Positions 33,517 to 42,549 are shown, numbered from the stretch's first letter. The stretch: 64,000 nucleotides of DNA from an uncultured Clostridia bacterium (GCA_947303185.1 CAMYXF010000007.1:62001-126000), one strand, 5' to 3'. Translations and numbers: made by a program. The notes: generated by a model from the sequence alone, not told the origin.

Positions 33517-35922
33517 TTAAGCCTTAATGCCTTTGCATTCGTTTACATAATCTCTGATGGGTCCGATGTCTGTATATTTTCTAACTCCGCCGTCTTCAGG
33601 GATAACGAGGACAGGAACGTTTACGATGTCGAACTGCTTAGCGAGGTCGAGATCGTCGTCAGCGTATACGAGCTCGTAGTCGAAGCGCTGCTCATCGAAC
33701 ATAGCCTTAACAGCCTTGCACTTAGCACATGTGTGTGTTGTGAAGAGCATCGGCTTGGAAACCTGAGCGTCACCTTCTACAGAAGCTGTATCAGCAGCCT
33801 TTTCCTCTGCCTTAGTGATCGTAACTGTAGCCGTTCTGGGCTTCAGGTTGGAGTTGCAGATGTCATATGTCTTTCTGTCCTTGAACTCCTGGAGCTTACC
33901 GTCGTTCCAGTTCTTAACCGGACGATAGTAACCTGTGATACGGCTGTATGTCTCTGTAGGACCGCCGCAGTGAGGGCAAGCCTTGACTTCGCCGGGGAGA
34001 TATCCGTGAACGGAGCAGATGGAGTATGTAGGAGACATTGTGTAGTAAGGCAGTCTGTAGTTCTCGGCGATCTTTCTTACGAGAGATGCTGCAGCCTTCC
34101 AGTCAGGGAGACGCTCGCCTAAGAATGCGTGGAATACCGTACCTGATGTATAGAGTGTCTGGAGGTTATCCTGGACATCCAATGCATCGAAAATGTCTGC
34201 TGTGTATCCGACAGGGAGATGTGAGCTGTTGGTGTAATAGAATACGCCGGAAGCATCGTCTGCCGTGATGATGTCAGGGAACTTAGCCTTGTCGTGCTTA
34301 GCAAGACGGAAAGCTGTTGACTCTGCAGGTGTAGCCTCGAGGTTATAGAGGTCGCCGTACTTCTCCTGGTATTCGGAGAGCTTCTCTCTCATGTGGTTGA
34401 GAACGTCAGCTGCAAACTTCTGTGTCTCTTCGTGAGTGAGATCCTTTCTGAGCCATCTTGCGTTGAGGCCTGCCTCGTTCATACCAACAAGACCGATTGT
34501 TGAGAAGTGGTTGTTGAATGTTCCGAGGTAGTGTCTTGTGTAAGGATAGAGGCCTTCGTCGAGAAGCTTTGTGATCGTGTTTCTCTTGATCTTGAGTGAT
34601 CTTGCGGAAACGTCCATGAGGTGGTCGAGTCTCTTGTAGAAGTCGCCCTCATCTGTTGCAAGGTAAGCAATACGGGGGATGTTGATAGTAACAACGCCTA
34701 CGGAACCTGTGGACTCACCTGAACCGAAGAATCCGCCGGACTTCTTACGGAGCTCACGAAGGTCAAGACGCAGACGGCAGCACATTGAACGTACATCGGA
34801 AGGCTCCATGTCGGAGTTGATGTAGTTGGAGAAGTAAGGGATACCATACTTTGCAGCCATCTCGAAAAGAAGCTTGTTGTTCTCTGTCTCAGACCAGTCG
34901 AAATCTCTTGTGATTGAATATGTAGGGATAGGATACTGGAATCCGCGGCCGTTAGCGTCACCTTCGATCATGATCTCGATGAATGCCTTGTTGACCATGT
35001 CCATCTCAGCCTTACAATCCTTGTACTTGAAGTCGACTTCCTTGCCGCCTACGATACAGTTCTGCTCAGCGAGGTCGTTCGGAACTGTCCAGTCGAGAGT
35101 GATGTTTGTGAACGGGCTCTGTGTACCCCATCTTGAAGGTGTGTTAACGCCGTAGATGAAGGACTGGATGTCCTGCTTAACCTGCTTGTAGCTAAGGTTG
35201 TCGATCTTTACGAAAGGTGCGAGATATGTATCGAAAGATGAGAAAGCCTGAGCGCCTGCCCACTCGTTCTGCATGATGCCGAGGAAGTTGACCATCTGGT
35301 TGCAAAGTGTGGAGAGGTGCTTTGCAGGAGCAGATGTGATCTTACCTGTGATGCCGCCCAAACCTTCCTGGATGAGCTGCTTCAATGACCATCCTGCACA
35401 GTAACCTGTGAGCATGGAGAGGTCGTGAATATGGATATCAGCATTTCTGTGCGCGTCTGCGATCTCTTTGTCGTAGATCTCAGAGAGCCAGTAATTTGCT
35501 GTGATTGCGCCGGAGTTGGAGAGGATGAGACCGCCTACGGAATATGTAACTGTGGAGTTCTCTTTAACACGCCAGTCTTCAACCTTAACGTAGCTGTCAA
35601 CGAGGCTCTTGTAGTTCAAGAGAGCAGAGTTCATGTTACGGATCTTTTCGCGCTGTGCACGATAAAGGATGTAAGCCTTAGCTACATCGTCGTAACCCAT
35701 CTTCTGGAGCGTAACCTCGACGCTGTCCTGGATAGACTCGACGTCTACCTTGCCGTCAACTGCCTTCTTCTCGCAGTCGGATACAGCGTTCAAAGCGAGC
35801 ATATCGATGATCTGTGAATTATACTCTCTGTTCTGTGCAACGAAAGCCTTCTCAATGGCTCCCGAGATCTTGCTTAAGTCAAAGTCTACGACTTTGCCGT
35901 CTCTCTTGATGATTTGATACAT
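33517..35922 (-). CDS. nrdD: Anaerobic ribonucleotide reductase (class III) with fused redoxin domain
   Basis: An 801-residue protein making deoxynucleotides without oxygen. Residues 1-90 are an ATP-cone allosteric domain. The catalytic barrel has NEWAGAQAFSSFD (219-231), RSMCCRLRLD with Cys 381-382 at the finger loop, a zinc site CSVH...CPHC (C636, H639, C649, C652) and the glycyl-radical motif RITGY with Gly 664. After the usual end there is a linker (about 700-724) and a glutaredoxin/thioredoxin-like domain (725-801) with active site CAKC (732-735) and a cis-Pro motif VNVPVLV. The fused redoxin may supply electrons, which would point to a thiol-using rather than formate-using reductase. 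It follows nrdG by 10 bases with AAGGAGAGG. Confidence 0.95.
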   Translation of the reverse strand: MYQIIKRDGKVVDFDLSKISGAIEKAFVAQNREYNSQIIDMLALNAVSDCEKKAVDGKVDVESIQDSVEVTLQKMGYDDVAKAYILYRAQREKIRNMNSALLNYKSLVDSYVKVEDWRVKENSTVTYSVGGLILSNSGAITANYWLSEIYDKEIADAHRNADIHIHDLSMLTGYCAGWSLKQLIQEGLGGITGKITSAPAKHLSTLCNQMVNFLGIMQNEWAGAQAFSSFDTYLAPFVKIDNLSYKQVKQDIQSFIYGVNTPSRWGTQSPFTNITLDWTVPNDLAEQNCIVGGKEVDFKYKDCKAEMDMVNKAFIEIMIEGDANGRGFQYPIPTYSITRDFDWSETENNKLLFEMAAKYGIPYFSNYINSDMEPSDVRSMCCRLRLDLRELRKKSGGFFGSGESTGSVGVVTINIPRIAYLATDEGDFYKRLDHLMDVSARSLKIKRNTITKLLDEGLYPYTRHYLGTFNNHFSTIGLVGMNEAGLNARWLRKDLTHEETQKFAADVLNHMREKLSEYQEKYGDLYNLEATPAESTAFRLAKHDKAKFPDIITADDASGVFYYTNSSHLPVGYTADIFDALDVQDNLQTLYTSGTVFHAFLGERLPDWKAAASLVRKIAENYRLPYYTMSPTYSICSVHGYLPGEVKACPHCGGPTETYSRITGYYRPVKNWNDGKLQEFKDRKTYDICNSNLKPRTATVTITKAEEKAADTASVEGDAQVSKPMLFTTHTCAKCKAVKAMFDEQRFDYELVYADDDLDLAKQFDIVNVPVLVIPEDGGVRKYTDIGPIRDYVNECKGIKA

Positions 35923-35932
35923 GTTCCTCTCC

Positions 35933-36631
35933 TTAACTCTCTCCGCGGATCTTTGCTTGCGGTATTATTTTTTTCGCATTGTCCAAAGCTTTTTCCAACT
36001 CTTCGTGCGGCATCTCGCCAAGTCCTTCACCGTTCAGAAGATTTCCCGAATCTACGAAGTTCTGGAGGAAGTAATTCTCAGATCCTTCCACCTGCTTCGC
36101 GATCTTCTCGAAATCGCCCGCTTCGTGAAGAGGCGCTACCACTGTTGTCCTGAACTCATGAGCAACGCCGCTTTCCTGTATCAGCCTGATGCTTCGCTTA
36201 ATGAGCTCTACATCGAAGTTCTTGATACCGACTGTTTCCGCATATTTGTCAAAGGTGTTCTTGAGGTCCATCGCCACGTAATCGACGTTGCCTTCGGCCA
36301 GGATCTTCTCCAGCCTGTCAGGGAACGTGCCGTTGGTATCAAGTTTTACCTTGTAACCCATCGACTTGATCTTTGCGATAAACTCACCGATGTCAGAATG
36401 CAGAAGCGGTTCGCCGCCTGTGATGGCAACTCCGTCAAGGATCCCCTGTCTTTTCTTAAGGAAAGCGAAAAAATCTTCCTCGCTCATCCTCATGTCTTCC
36501 GGGGGATTAAAAACCAATGCCGGGTTGTGGCAGAAGGGGCATCTCAGATTGCAGCCGACCGTAAAAACCGTACAAGCTACCGTCCCGGGGAAATCCAAAA
36601 GAGTCAACTTCTGAAGTCCGCCGATAATCAT
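35933..36631 (-). CDS. nrdG: Anaerobic ribonucleotide reductase activating protein (radical SAM)
   Basis: A 232-residue radical SAM enzyme that installs the glycyl radical on NrdD. The cluster motif is CNLRCPFC (28-35), followed by GGEPLLH (about 70-76). Placed first in the operon, before nrdD, the reverse of the common order. Preceded by a predicted promoter with two NrdR-like boxes. Confidence 0.95.
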   Translation of the reverse strand: MIIGGLQKLTLLDFPGTVACTVFTVGCNLRCPFCHNPALVFNPPEDMRMSEEDFFAFLKKRQGILDGVAITGGEPLLHSDIGEFIAKIKSMGYKVKLDTNGTFPDRLEKILAEGNVDYVAMDLKNTFDKYAETVGIKNFDVELIKRSIRLIQESGVAHEFRTTVVAPLHEAGDFEKIAKQVEGSENYFLQNFVDSGNLLNGEGLGEMPHEELEKALDNAKKIIPQAKIRGES

Positions 36632-36700
36632 ACCCCAATACCTCGCTTATGAATTGAAAATAGGTGCGAATGCGCTTCGGATTTCTCAAAACGCTCTTAC

Positions 36701-36751
36701 AGATTACCCATATGTTGTGGTTGTGTCAACAGCAAATCACAACATATTGTG
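36701..36751 (-). promoter_or_regulatory. nrdGD promoter with two NrdR-like boxes
   Basis: On the minus strand TTGACA (36724-36729) is followed 17 bases later by TAATCT (36701-36706). CACAACATATTGTG (36738-36751) is a clean NrdR-type palindrome just upstream of the -35. CCACAACATATGGG (36707-36720, minus strand) lies in the promoter spacer. Box centres are 32 bp apart, matching the three-turn spacing known for NrdR box pairs. The nrdR gene itself is not in the window. Confidence 0.8.
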
Positions 36752-36911
36752 CTTGTAACCTGACTGTAATAAAAGCACAAAAAGTTGACAAACAATAGGG
36801 TTTCAAGACTTTTTTATAAATTTTTACCCCTCTTCAACTTCGAAAATGTAATATTTCGTGTCCCCAAAACAGACCTCGGCCACAAGATTTAGTACCCATA
36901 TATATGGGGGC

Positions 36912-36941
36912 AAAAAAGAGCGGACCACAACGGACCCGCTC
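36912..36941 (-). terminator. Terminator of the nucleosidase-SPL-SDR operon
   Basis: GAGCGG (36918) / CCGCTC (36936) with inner complementarity; on the minus strand TTTTTTG follows. Confidence 0.82.
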
Positions 36942-36976
36942 ATAATAAATCTATTTATATTCAACTATTATTTCTA

Positions 36977-37669
36977 TTATTTCGGCTTCTTCTCGATCCT
37001 GTTGAACTGGGGTCTTACCTCGACCTCAGTCACAACGGCGCCCTCTCTCATGTTGATGATGTCCCTGACGCACTCGGCAGTATCTTCCGGCACGAGGTAG
37101 CAGCCGTCATCTTCGGAAGGCTTGAAGTCGGCATTCCTGTAGAGCTTGGTGCCGGCCGTAAGATCCGGGCATACCGTAACGACCCTTACGCCCGTCTTCC
37201 TGACTTCTTCGTAAAGGCTCCTGCTGTAACTTCTAAGTCCTGCCTTCAAAGCACCATATACTGCACCGTGTGTGTTGATGCGTGTTGAAGTGACCGACGC
37301 AATGTTTATCACCATTCCCCTGACGTCCTTAAGTTTAGGAAGCAGAGTTGAGGTCAGAATCATTGGTGCTTCCAAATCTACCCTGCACATCTCCCGGATC
37401 TGGTCGGGAGTATTGAATTCGGCAAGTCCGTAGAAAGCGCTGCCTGCCGCATTGACCAGGAGGTCGACTCTCTTGATGCCGGCAATCTTGGAAAGAAGGA
37501 TATCCGTATCTCTTAAGTCCAAAGATATTCTCTTCTCAAAGAAGTCACAGCCGTCAGGAAAGATCCTTCCGATGCCGTAAACTTTATATCCTTCTTCGGC
37601 GAGCATTTTGGATATGGCAAGTCCGATGCCCGAAGATGCTCCGGTTACGATCGCAGTCTTTAATTCCAT
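36977..37669 (-). CDS. Short-chain dehydrogenase/reductase
   Basis: A 230-residue classical SDR: TGASSGIG (8-15), NAAG (about 73-76), the serine in IASVTST and YGALK (about 138-142) as the catalytic Tyr and Lys. The substrate is unknown. Its start overlaps the end of the radical SAM gene by 10 bases, so it is the third gene of a tightly overlapped operon. Confidence 0.9.
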   Translation of the reverse strand: MELKTAIVTGASSGIGLAISKMLAEEGYKVYGIGRIFPDGCDFFEKRISLDLRDTDILLSKIAGIKRVDLLVNAAGSAFYGLAEFNTPDQIREMCRVDLEAPMILTSTLLPKLKDVRGMVINIASVTSTRINTHGAVYGALKAGLRSYSRSLYEEVRKTGVRVVTVCPDLTAGTKLYRNADFKPSEDDGCYLVPEDTAECVRDIINMREGAVVTEVEVRPQFNRIEKKPK

Positions 37670-38634
37670 GTGAATATCTTCTCCTTCCCTATGTGTTCCC
37701 CAAGAAGTGCGCAGACGAATTCCTGCATGTCGCGGTCAGCTTCAGGTTCGTACTGCGCAACGCCGTCTTTAATGACATAAGGATACCACGCGACCTCCGA
37801 ACCGGGATACGCCTTCCTCATCTTATTGAGGTAGTCCGATGAGATCCTGAACGTGCCGACACTGACATCCGTAAGCTTCGAGAAGTCTATTGCAGCAGCC
37901 GTCTCTTCAACGAGTTTCTTATAAGCATCCTGCCAATCAGGGATCTTGATTATCGGATCGAAGCAGAGCCTTATCTTTGCGCCGTTCTCAATAGCAGAAG
38001 CAGCCGCACTGATCCTGGCCTTCAAAGGAGCGGTGTTCTTCTCATAACGTGATACCACTTCATCAGGCGACAAAGTAAATGCATAGATGACGTTCGATAT
38101 ATTCTCTTTTATCTCGACTGCAGCTTTTGTTCTTAACTCAACGAGCAGGTCAGGATGTGCAACTGCAAGCTCTTTCCAGAAATCAGCGTGACCGGTAAGG
38201 CCGTTCATCGCAAGAAGATCCGTATCGTATGAAGCGCAGACATACATCGGCCCTTCTTTCAACTTCTCCTCTACATCTGCGCGGTAATCTTCAAGGTTCA
38301 CGAACACGACCATGTGACTCGACGGATACATGCCTTTCAGATAGCAGTACTCACAATCGAACGGACAGTTCATCATGGAGCTGGCGTAATAGAAATTCTT
38401 ATTGCCGAAAGACTGGCAGACCGGAGCGCCTTCAAAGACCCTGTTGCCGTCACGGACTGCCACTATCAGTGCGCGGTGCTCATGCTGCAGAACAGCGTTC
38501 TGCCTTTTGCGGTCGAACACGTCTTTGTAGTGCTTGATTCTGACAACATTAGCATCAGGAAGCTTATCCAATATCTTCTGGGCCAGAGGGTATCCGAGTG
38601 CTCTCTCCTCAACGTAGATATGAGTAAATCTCAT
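37660..38634 (-). CDS. Spore photoproduct lyase-like radical SAM protein
   Basis: A 324-residue protein. The cluster motif CPFDCEYC (89-96) is followed by YLKGMYPSS, in the SPL family layout, with FGNKNFYYASSMMN before it. The true lyase repairs the thymine spore photoproduct after UV; homologues in non-sporulating Clostridia exist, so this gene alone does not prove sporulation. It overlaps the upstream nucleosidase-like gene by 26 bases and the SDR by 10. Confidence 0.85.
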   Translation of the reverse strand: MRFTHIYVEERALGYPLAQKILDKLPDANVVRIKHYKDVFDRKRQNAVLQHEHRALIVAVRDGNRVFEGAPVCQSFGNKNFYYASSMMNCPFDCEYCYLKGMYPSSHMVVFVNLEDYRADVEEKLKEGPMYVCASYDTDLLAMNGLTGHADFWKELAVAHPDLLVELRTKAAVEIKENISNVIYAFTLSPDEVVSRYEKNTAPLKARISAAASAIENGAKIRLCFDPIIKIPDWQDAYKKLVEETAAAIDFSKLTDVSVGTFRISSDYLNKMRKAYPGSEVAWYPYVIKDGVAQYEPEADRDMQEFVCALLGEHIGKEKIFTWN

Positions 38635-39337
38635 CGAGCACCTCCCTTCCGGCTTTCTTATCCTTAATGGGAATGCGGCCTTCGTTTTCCATATCGGATA
38701 AAAGTTTCAACACTTCATCCTGACGGCCTGAAGCAACACAGTAGTGCTCCAGATCTTTTAATTCATTTCTCATATATTGGGTGAGACGTAGCTTATCCTT
38801 TATAGACTCAGGAACGAACTCGTACGATACAGGTCCCTCATCAGCAACCAGCAAAGTTGCAATCTTCTTAATCTCATCCAAACGCGCCCTTATAAGCTGA
38901 GTCACTTCATTTGCCGAAGGGAAGTTTTCGCCACTGTCGGAAACGACTTTGTAAAGAGCAAGATTCGACGGCGGGATAATCTTTAAGACAGCGTCGCAGA
39001 TCAACGCAGACTCCATGTCGTAGAGCATGTTATCTTCGACCGAAGTCACGACCTCATCAGAATATGTGAGAGTCATTTCTTTCGCGCCTGATTCAAAGAG
39101 GATGTCGGGATAAAAACGGCGGCCGGTAACAGAAGAAATTACCTGGTTTATGAGGTAGCCCTCACCCTTTTCGGGACCGGCACAAATACCGACATTAAGG
39201 ACGTAATCGTCAGGCTTGAGATCAAGCTGTCTGATGCGGTCAACAACGCGCCCGCCGACGCCCGTGACTATAACTTCGCCGGGAAGTCCGCCCAGCGCTG
39301 AAGCTTCACATTTAAGTGCCGTCAGAATATAAAGCAA
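38609..39337 (-). CDS. Nucleoside phosphorylase/nucleosidase-like protein
   Basis: About 242 residues. VGICAGPEKGEGYLI, RRFYPDILFE and the DMESALI motif match the purine phosphorylase/MTA nucleosidase fold, in which the glutamate of DMES binds ribose. About 65 helical residues extend beyond the fold. The proposed start is TTG at 39337 (reading LLYILTALKCEA), because GAGAGGA lies 7 bases upstream and the longer frame has no start signal. The overlap with the SPL-like gene suggests both act on damaged or modified nucleosides (inference). Confidence 0.72.
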   Translation of the reverse strand: MLYILTALKCEASALGGLPGEVIVTGVGGRVVDRIRQLDLKPDDYVLNVGICAGPEKGEGYLINQVISSVTGRRFYPDILFESGAKEMTLTYSDEVVTSVEDNMLYDMESALICDAVLKIIPPSNLALYKVVSDSGENFPSANEVTQLIRARLDEIKKIATLLVADEGPVSYEFVPESIKDKLRLTQYMRNELKDLEHYCVASGRQDEVLKLLSDMENEGRIPIKDKKAGREVLDEIYSYLR

Positions 39338-39415
39338 ATTATAGTCCTCTCTTTCTTTGTAAATTATATTACATCGTGATAAGATTAAGCGTCTTAATGA
39401 CAATGGAGGTTTAAT

Positions 39416-40405
39416 ATGGACAGATTACTTACGGGCCTTCAGCCCAGCGGTTCACTTACGATCGGAAATTACGCAGGCGGAATCTCCCAGATCGTTAACT
39501 ATCAGAAGGACTATGAGACATTCCTCTTCGTACCCGACATGCACGCTATCACGGTTCCCCAGGATCCTGATGCTCTCCACAAGAACATCATCAACGCTAT
39601 CGCAATGTACATCGCATGCGGCGTCGATCCCAACCTTGAGAACATGCACATCTACATTCAGTCGGAGAATCTCTATCACGCAAATCTGTCCTGGATCTTC
39701 GAATGCCACACACCTCACGGCGACCTGACAAGAATGCATCAGTTCAAGGCTAAGTCCGCTCTTCACGAGACTTTCACAGAAGGCCTTGTTACATATCCTG
39801 ACCTCATGGCAGCAGACATCCTGCTCTACGATCCCAAGTACGTTCCTACAGGAATCGACCAGAAGCAGCACGTTGAGCTTGCAAGAAATCTCGCGATCAG
39901 ATTCAACAACCGTTACGGTGAACTCTTCAGAATTCCTGAGCCGCTCATCCCTACAGTAGGCGCTAAGATCCGTGATCTTCAGAACCCTAACCAGAAGATG
40001 AGCAAGTCCACAGATAACCCGAAGGCATCTGTCTTCCTCGCTGATCCCGAAAAGACGATCAGAAAGAAGATCATGTCTGCAGTTACAGACTCAGACGGCG
40101 TCATCAGATTCGACGAAGATGAGAAGCCCGGTGTATCCAACCTTCTCACTATCTATTCCGTATTCACAGGCTGCTCCATCGAAGATGCAGTTGCCAAGTT
40201 CGAAGGCGGCGGATACGGCGACCTCAAGAAGGGCGTTGCAGATGCAGTTGTCGAGAAGGTCGTTCCTTTCCAGGATAAGTACAACGAAGTACTCTCAAGC
40301 GGCATGATCAACGACATCCTTGACGCAGGCCGTGATTACACTAACGAGATCGCAAAAGAAAAGTACGAACTCGTCAGAAAAGCAGTCGGTTTCGGCCGCG
40401 TATAA
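39416..40405 (+). CDS. trpS: Tryptophanyl-tRNA synthetase
   Basis: A 329-residue class I synthetase. Its HIGH-type motif is PSGSLTIGNYAG (10-21) and its KMSKS is NQKMSKSTD (near 197-205). Standard bacterial length. Ribosome binding site GGAGG. There is no T-box between it and the divergent operon. Monocistronic, with a terminator at 40449. Confidence 0.97.
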   Translation: MDRLLTGLQPSGSLTIGNYAGGISQIVNYQKDYETFLFVPDMHAITVPQDPDALHKNIINAIAMYIACGVDPNLENMHIYIQSENLYHANLSWIFECHTPHGDLTRMHQFKAKSALHETFTEGLVTYPDLMAADILLYDPKYVPTGIDQKQHVELARNLAIRFNNRYGELFRIPEPLIPTVGAKIRDLQNPNQKMSKSTDNPKASVFLADPEKTIRKKIMSAVTDSDGVIRFDEDEKPGVSNLLTIYSVFTGCSIEDAVAKFEGGGYGDLKKGVADAVVEKVVPFQDKYNEVLSSGMINDILDAGRDYTNEIAKEKYELVRKAVGFGRV

Positions 40406-40448
40406 CTTAAGGCTTTTAGAGAAACAAAAAGCACATATATAAAGAACA

Positions 40449-40477
40449 CGCCGGAGCATTCACACTCCGGCGTTTTT
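40449..40477. terminator. Terminator between trpS and the converging gene
   Basis: Perfect CGCCGGAG / CTCCGGCG (40449-40456 with 40465-40472) followed by TTTTT; A-runs upstream allow use in both directions. Confidence 0.9.
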
Positions 40478-40509
40478 CTATCCCTTTTCCATATTTGCGG
40501 TAAATTGTC

Positions 40510-41088
40510 TTATTCAACGTGCCACAGATTGCTGCGGTCGTATTCTGACGGCAGCTCGATCCATTCTCCGTCCGATACTTCGATGTACCACTGCTTTTCT
40601 GTGGAATCGAATTCCATCCAGCCGTAATCACCGTAGTCGGATGAGATGTCCTCGTACCAGTACTGCCATGTGTGTGTCTTGGTCGTATCGTTGTACCAGA
40701 AATAGCAGTCTGTTTCCGGATCGTAGTAGCACTCCATCTCGTCGTCCCAGTCGCAGTAACGGCCGATCGACTTTACGTAGTAGCTGTCCTGGACAGCCGT
40801 CTCTTCGTATGCTTTCCGGGCATCTGACTTCTTCTGCATCTGCTCCATGACGAACGCAGGGAATTCAGGAAGTCTGCTGACTGTTGCCTTGAACTTCTCG
40901 ACATCCATCGTCGCGCCCGACAGGAGATAGAATCCCATGAATCCCAAGAGCAAAAGTGCTATCGGAACTCTGATGACCCAGTCGAAGATCGTGAGTCTGC
41001 CTGAGCTTCTGCCGCTTCTTGAGCTGTAGCTGCGGCTGCTGCTTCCAGAATCATAATGTGTAGATGTACTCTTTCTTGAAGGTGGCAT
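40510..41088 (-). CDS. Membrane protein with aromatic-rich extracellular domain
   Basis: A 192-residue protein. A Ser/Arg-rich N terminus (about 1-35), one membrane segment (about 40-58, VIRVPIALLLLGFMGFYLLS), and an outer domain extremely rich in Trp, Tyr, Asp and Glu (ECYYDPETDCYFWYND; WQYWYEDI). The start at 41088 follows GGGAGGG. No family recognised. Confidence 0.7.
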   Translation of the reverse strand: MPPSRKSTSTHYDSGSSSRSYSSRSGRSSGRLTIFDWVIRVPIALLLLGFMGFYLLSGATMDVEKFKATVSRLPEFPAFVMEQMQKKSDARKAYEETAVQDSYYVKSIGRYCDWDDEMECYYDPETDCYFWYNDTTKTHTWQYWYEDISSDYGDYGWMEFDSTEKQWYIEVSDGEWIELPSEYDRSNLWHVE

Positions 41089-41312
41089 ATCAGTTCCCTC
41101 CCTTATTCCCAAAAGCCCTTATTCCGTAGGCTTAATTCATAGGACTGGCGCCAGATCCTTGCTACACTTAAATTATATTTTTCCTTTGATATTCCCGTCC
41201 ATATTAATCGGATGGACAGAATTACCAAACCGGAAATATCGGTTTGATTTCCGTTTTGTCTTTAGTGCACTAAAATCAATTTCAGGGGACATCCGCCATA
41301 TCTTCCAGGTAA

Positions 41313-41420
41313 GTAATCTGTACAGTTACAGCGTTGTTTTACTGTACGATTTACTGTATTCCTTTCGAAAATACGTAATCTGTACAGTAAACGCGATGCT
41401 TTACTGTATGAATTACGTAG
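41313..41420. repeat. GTAATCTGTACAGT pair with long hairpin, 62-bp period
   Basis: GTAATCTGTACAGT at 41313-41326 and 41375-41388. The second copy starts a 20-bp imperfect stem (TACGTAATCTGTACAGTAAA with TTTACTGTATGAATTACGTA). The first is followed by two TTTACTGTA arms. TTTCGAAAATAC separates the units. The TACAGTA/TTACTGTA arm matches the palindrome at 15961. Confidence 0.85.
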
Positions 41421-41452
41421 AAAAAGAACCGACTCATTATGAGCCGGCTCTT
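41421..41452 (-). terminator. Terminator of the gpx-ohrR operon
   Basis: GAACCGACTCA / TGAGCCGGCTC (41426-41436 with 41440-41450); minus-strand tail TTTTTC. Confidence 0.85.
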
Positions 41453-41540
41453 TCCTTGGTCTTTTGAAAAATCGGAGTTCCACATTATCTGCCAGAAGTT
41501 TCGGGAGGTTTTGGCTAAATAAACTGTGGAGGCCTTTATG

Positions 41541-41966
41541 TTATTCTTCGAGAAGCTTATACAGTGTCGAATAGAGCTGCATTGCTTCTTCATGGCTGAG
41601 TCTTACACACGAACTGAGCTTTGTCGGGATGTCTTTCGCCTTTTTGTATAACGCCTTTCCTTCTTCAGTGAGGCTCACAACGACTACTCGCTCATCTTCT
41701 TCGCTTCTGGTCCTTTTTATAAGACCCTGCTTTTCGGTGTTCTTTAACATCGGCGTGACAGTACCGGTGTCGAGTTTTAATCTCTTGCAAAGGTCACCTA
41801 CCGTGATCTTCTCTTCTTCCCAGAGGACCAGAAACATGATGTACTGTGTGTACGTTATTCCCAGCGGCTTGAGATAAGGTGTGTAGAGATTTACTATTTT
41901 TCGCGCTGCTGCATATAAGGGAAAGCAAAGCTGCGAATCAAGTTTCATGTTGTCGTTCACTTTCAT
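41541..41966 (-). CDS. OhrR/MarR-family organic peroxide sensor
   Basis: A 141-residue winged-helix repressor. Cys 14 in LDSQLCFPLYAA is the peroxide-sensing cysteine of OhrR proteins. TYTQYIMFLVLWEEE and the recognition region LDTGTVTPMLKN match the family, and the wing carries DERVVVVSLT. It lies 16 bases after the glutathione peroxidase gene and is co-transcribed with it, giving a self-regulated peroxide response. Confidence 0.88.
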   Translation of the reverse strand: MKVNDNMKLDSQLCFPLYAAARKIVNLYTPYLKPLGITYTQYIMFLVLWEEEKITVGDLCKRLKLDTGTVTPMLKNTEKQGLIKRTRSEEDERVVVVSLTEEGKALYKKAKDIPTKLSSCVRLSHEEAMQLYSTLYKLLEE

Positions 41967-41982
41967 ATAAGATCACCCCTGA

Positions 41983-42525
41983 TCAGATAAGACTCTCGAC
42001 GAACGCTCTTACTTCCTTCATGTCGGCAGTAGGCTCGAATCTCTTAACTACGTTGCCTTCACGATCAACGACGAACTTTGTGAAGTTCCACTTGATGTCG
42101 GGCTTGCTCTCGTAATCCTTGTCATTCTTCTTGAGCATCTTGCTCATGATGAGTGCCGTAGGTCCCTTGCCGAATCCTTCGAAGCCCTTCTGTGACTTTA
42201 AGTATGTATATAAAGGAAGCTCATTATCGCCGTTAACGTCAGACTTCTTCATCTGGGGGAACTGAGTCTTGTACTTGAGTGTGCAGAACTCGTGGATCTC
42301 TTCGTCCGTTCCGGGTGTCTGGTCTGCGAACTGGTTGCAGGGTACGTCGATGACTTCGAATCCCTTGTCGTGGAGATCTTCATACATCTGCTCGATCGGC
42401 TTGTAGTGAGGTGTGAAGCCGCAGCCTGTTGCCGTATTTACAATGAGGATAACCTTGCCTTCGTAATCCTTGAGGGAGATCTCTTCTCCTTTGGGTGTAG
42501 GAACTGTGTAATCGTATATGGACAT
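41983..42525 (-). CDS. Glutathione peroxidase-family peroxidase
   Basis: A 180-residue thiol peroxidase. NTATGCGFTPHY carries the catalytic Cys (no selenocysteine TGA), DVPCNQFADQ holds Gln, and KWNFTKF holds Trp of the catalytic triad. Such proteins in Clostridia usually use thioredoxin. The start at 42525 is set by AGGAG; a longer frame to 42603 crosses the promoter. Confidence 0.93.
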   Translation of the reverse strand: MSIYDYTVPTPKGEEISLKDYEGKVILIVNTATGCGFTPHYKPIEQMYEDLHDKGFEVIDVPCNQFADQTPGTDEEIHEFCTLKYKTQFPQMKKSDVNGDNELPLYTYLKSQKGFEGFGKGPTALIMSKMLKKNDKDYESKPDIKWNFTKFVVDREGNVVKRFEPTADMKEVRAFVESLI

Positions 42526-42549
42526 TTTGTAGTTCTCCTTTCGTATTTC

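Larger units (their letters stand above)
41089..41540. other. Gene-free 450-bp region with a phased repeat pair
   Basis: Bases 41089-41300 show nothing clear apart from promoter-like AT-rich stretches for the membrane protein gene. 41313-41420 hold the repeat pair, and 41421-41452 the ohrR terminator. Confidence 0.6.

Noticed and set aside
37660..38634. Sporulation inferred from the spore photoproduct lyase-like gene
   Set aside because: Homologues occur in non-sporulating Clostridia and no other sporulation gene is in the window.
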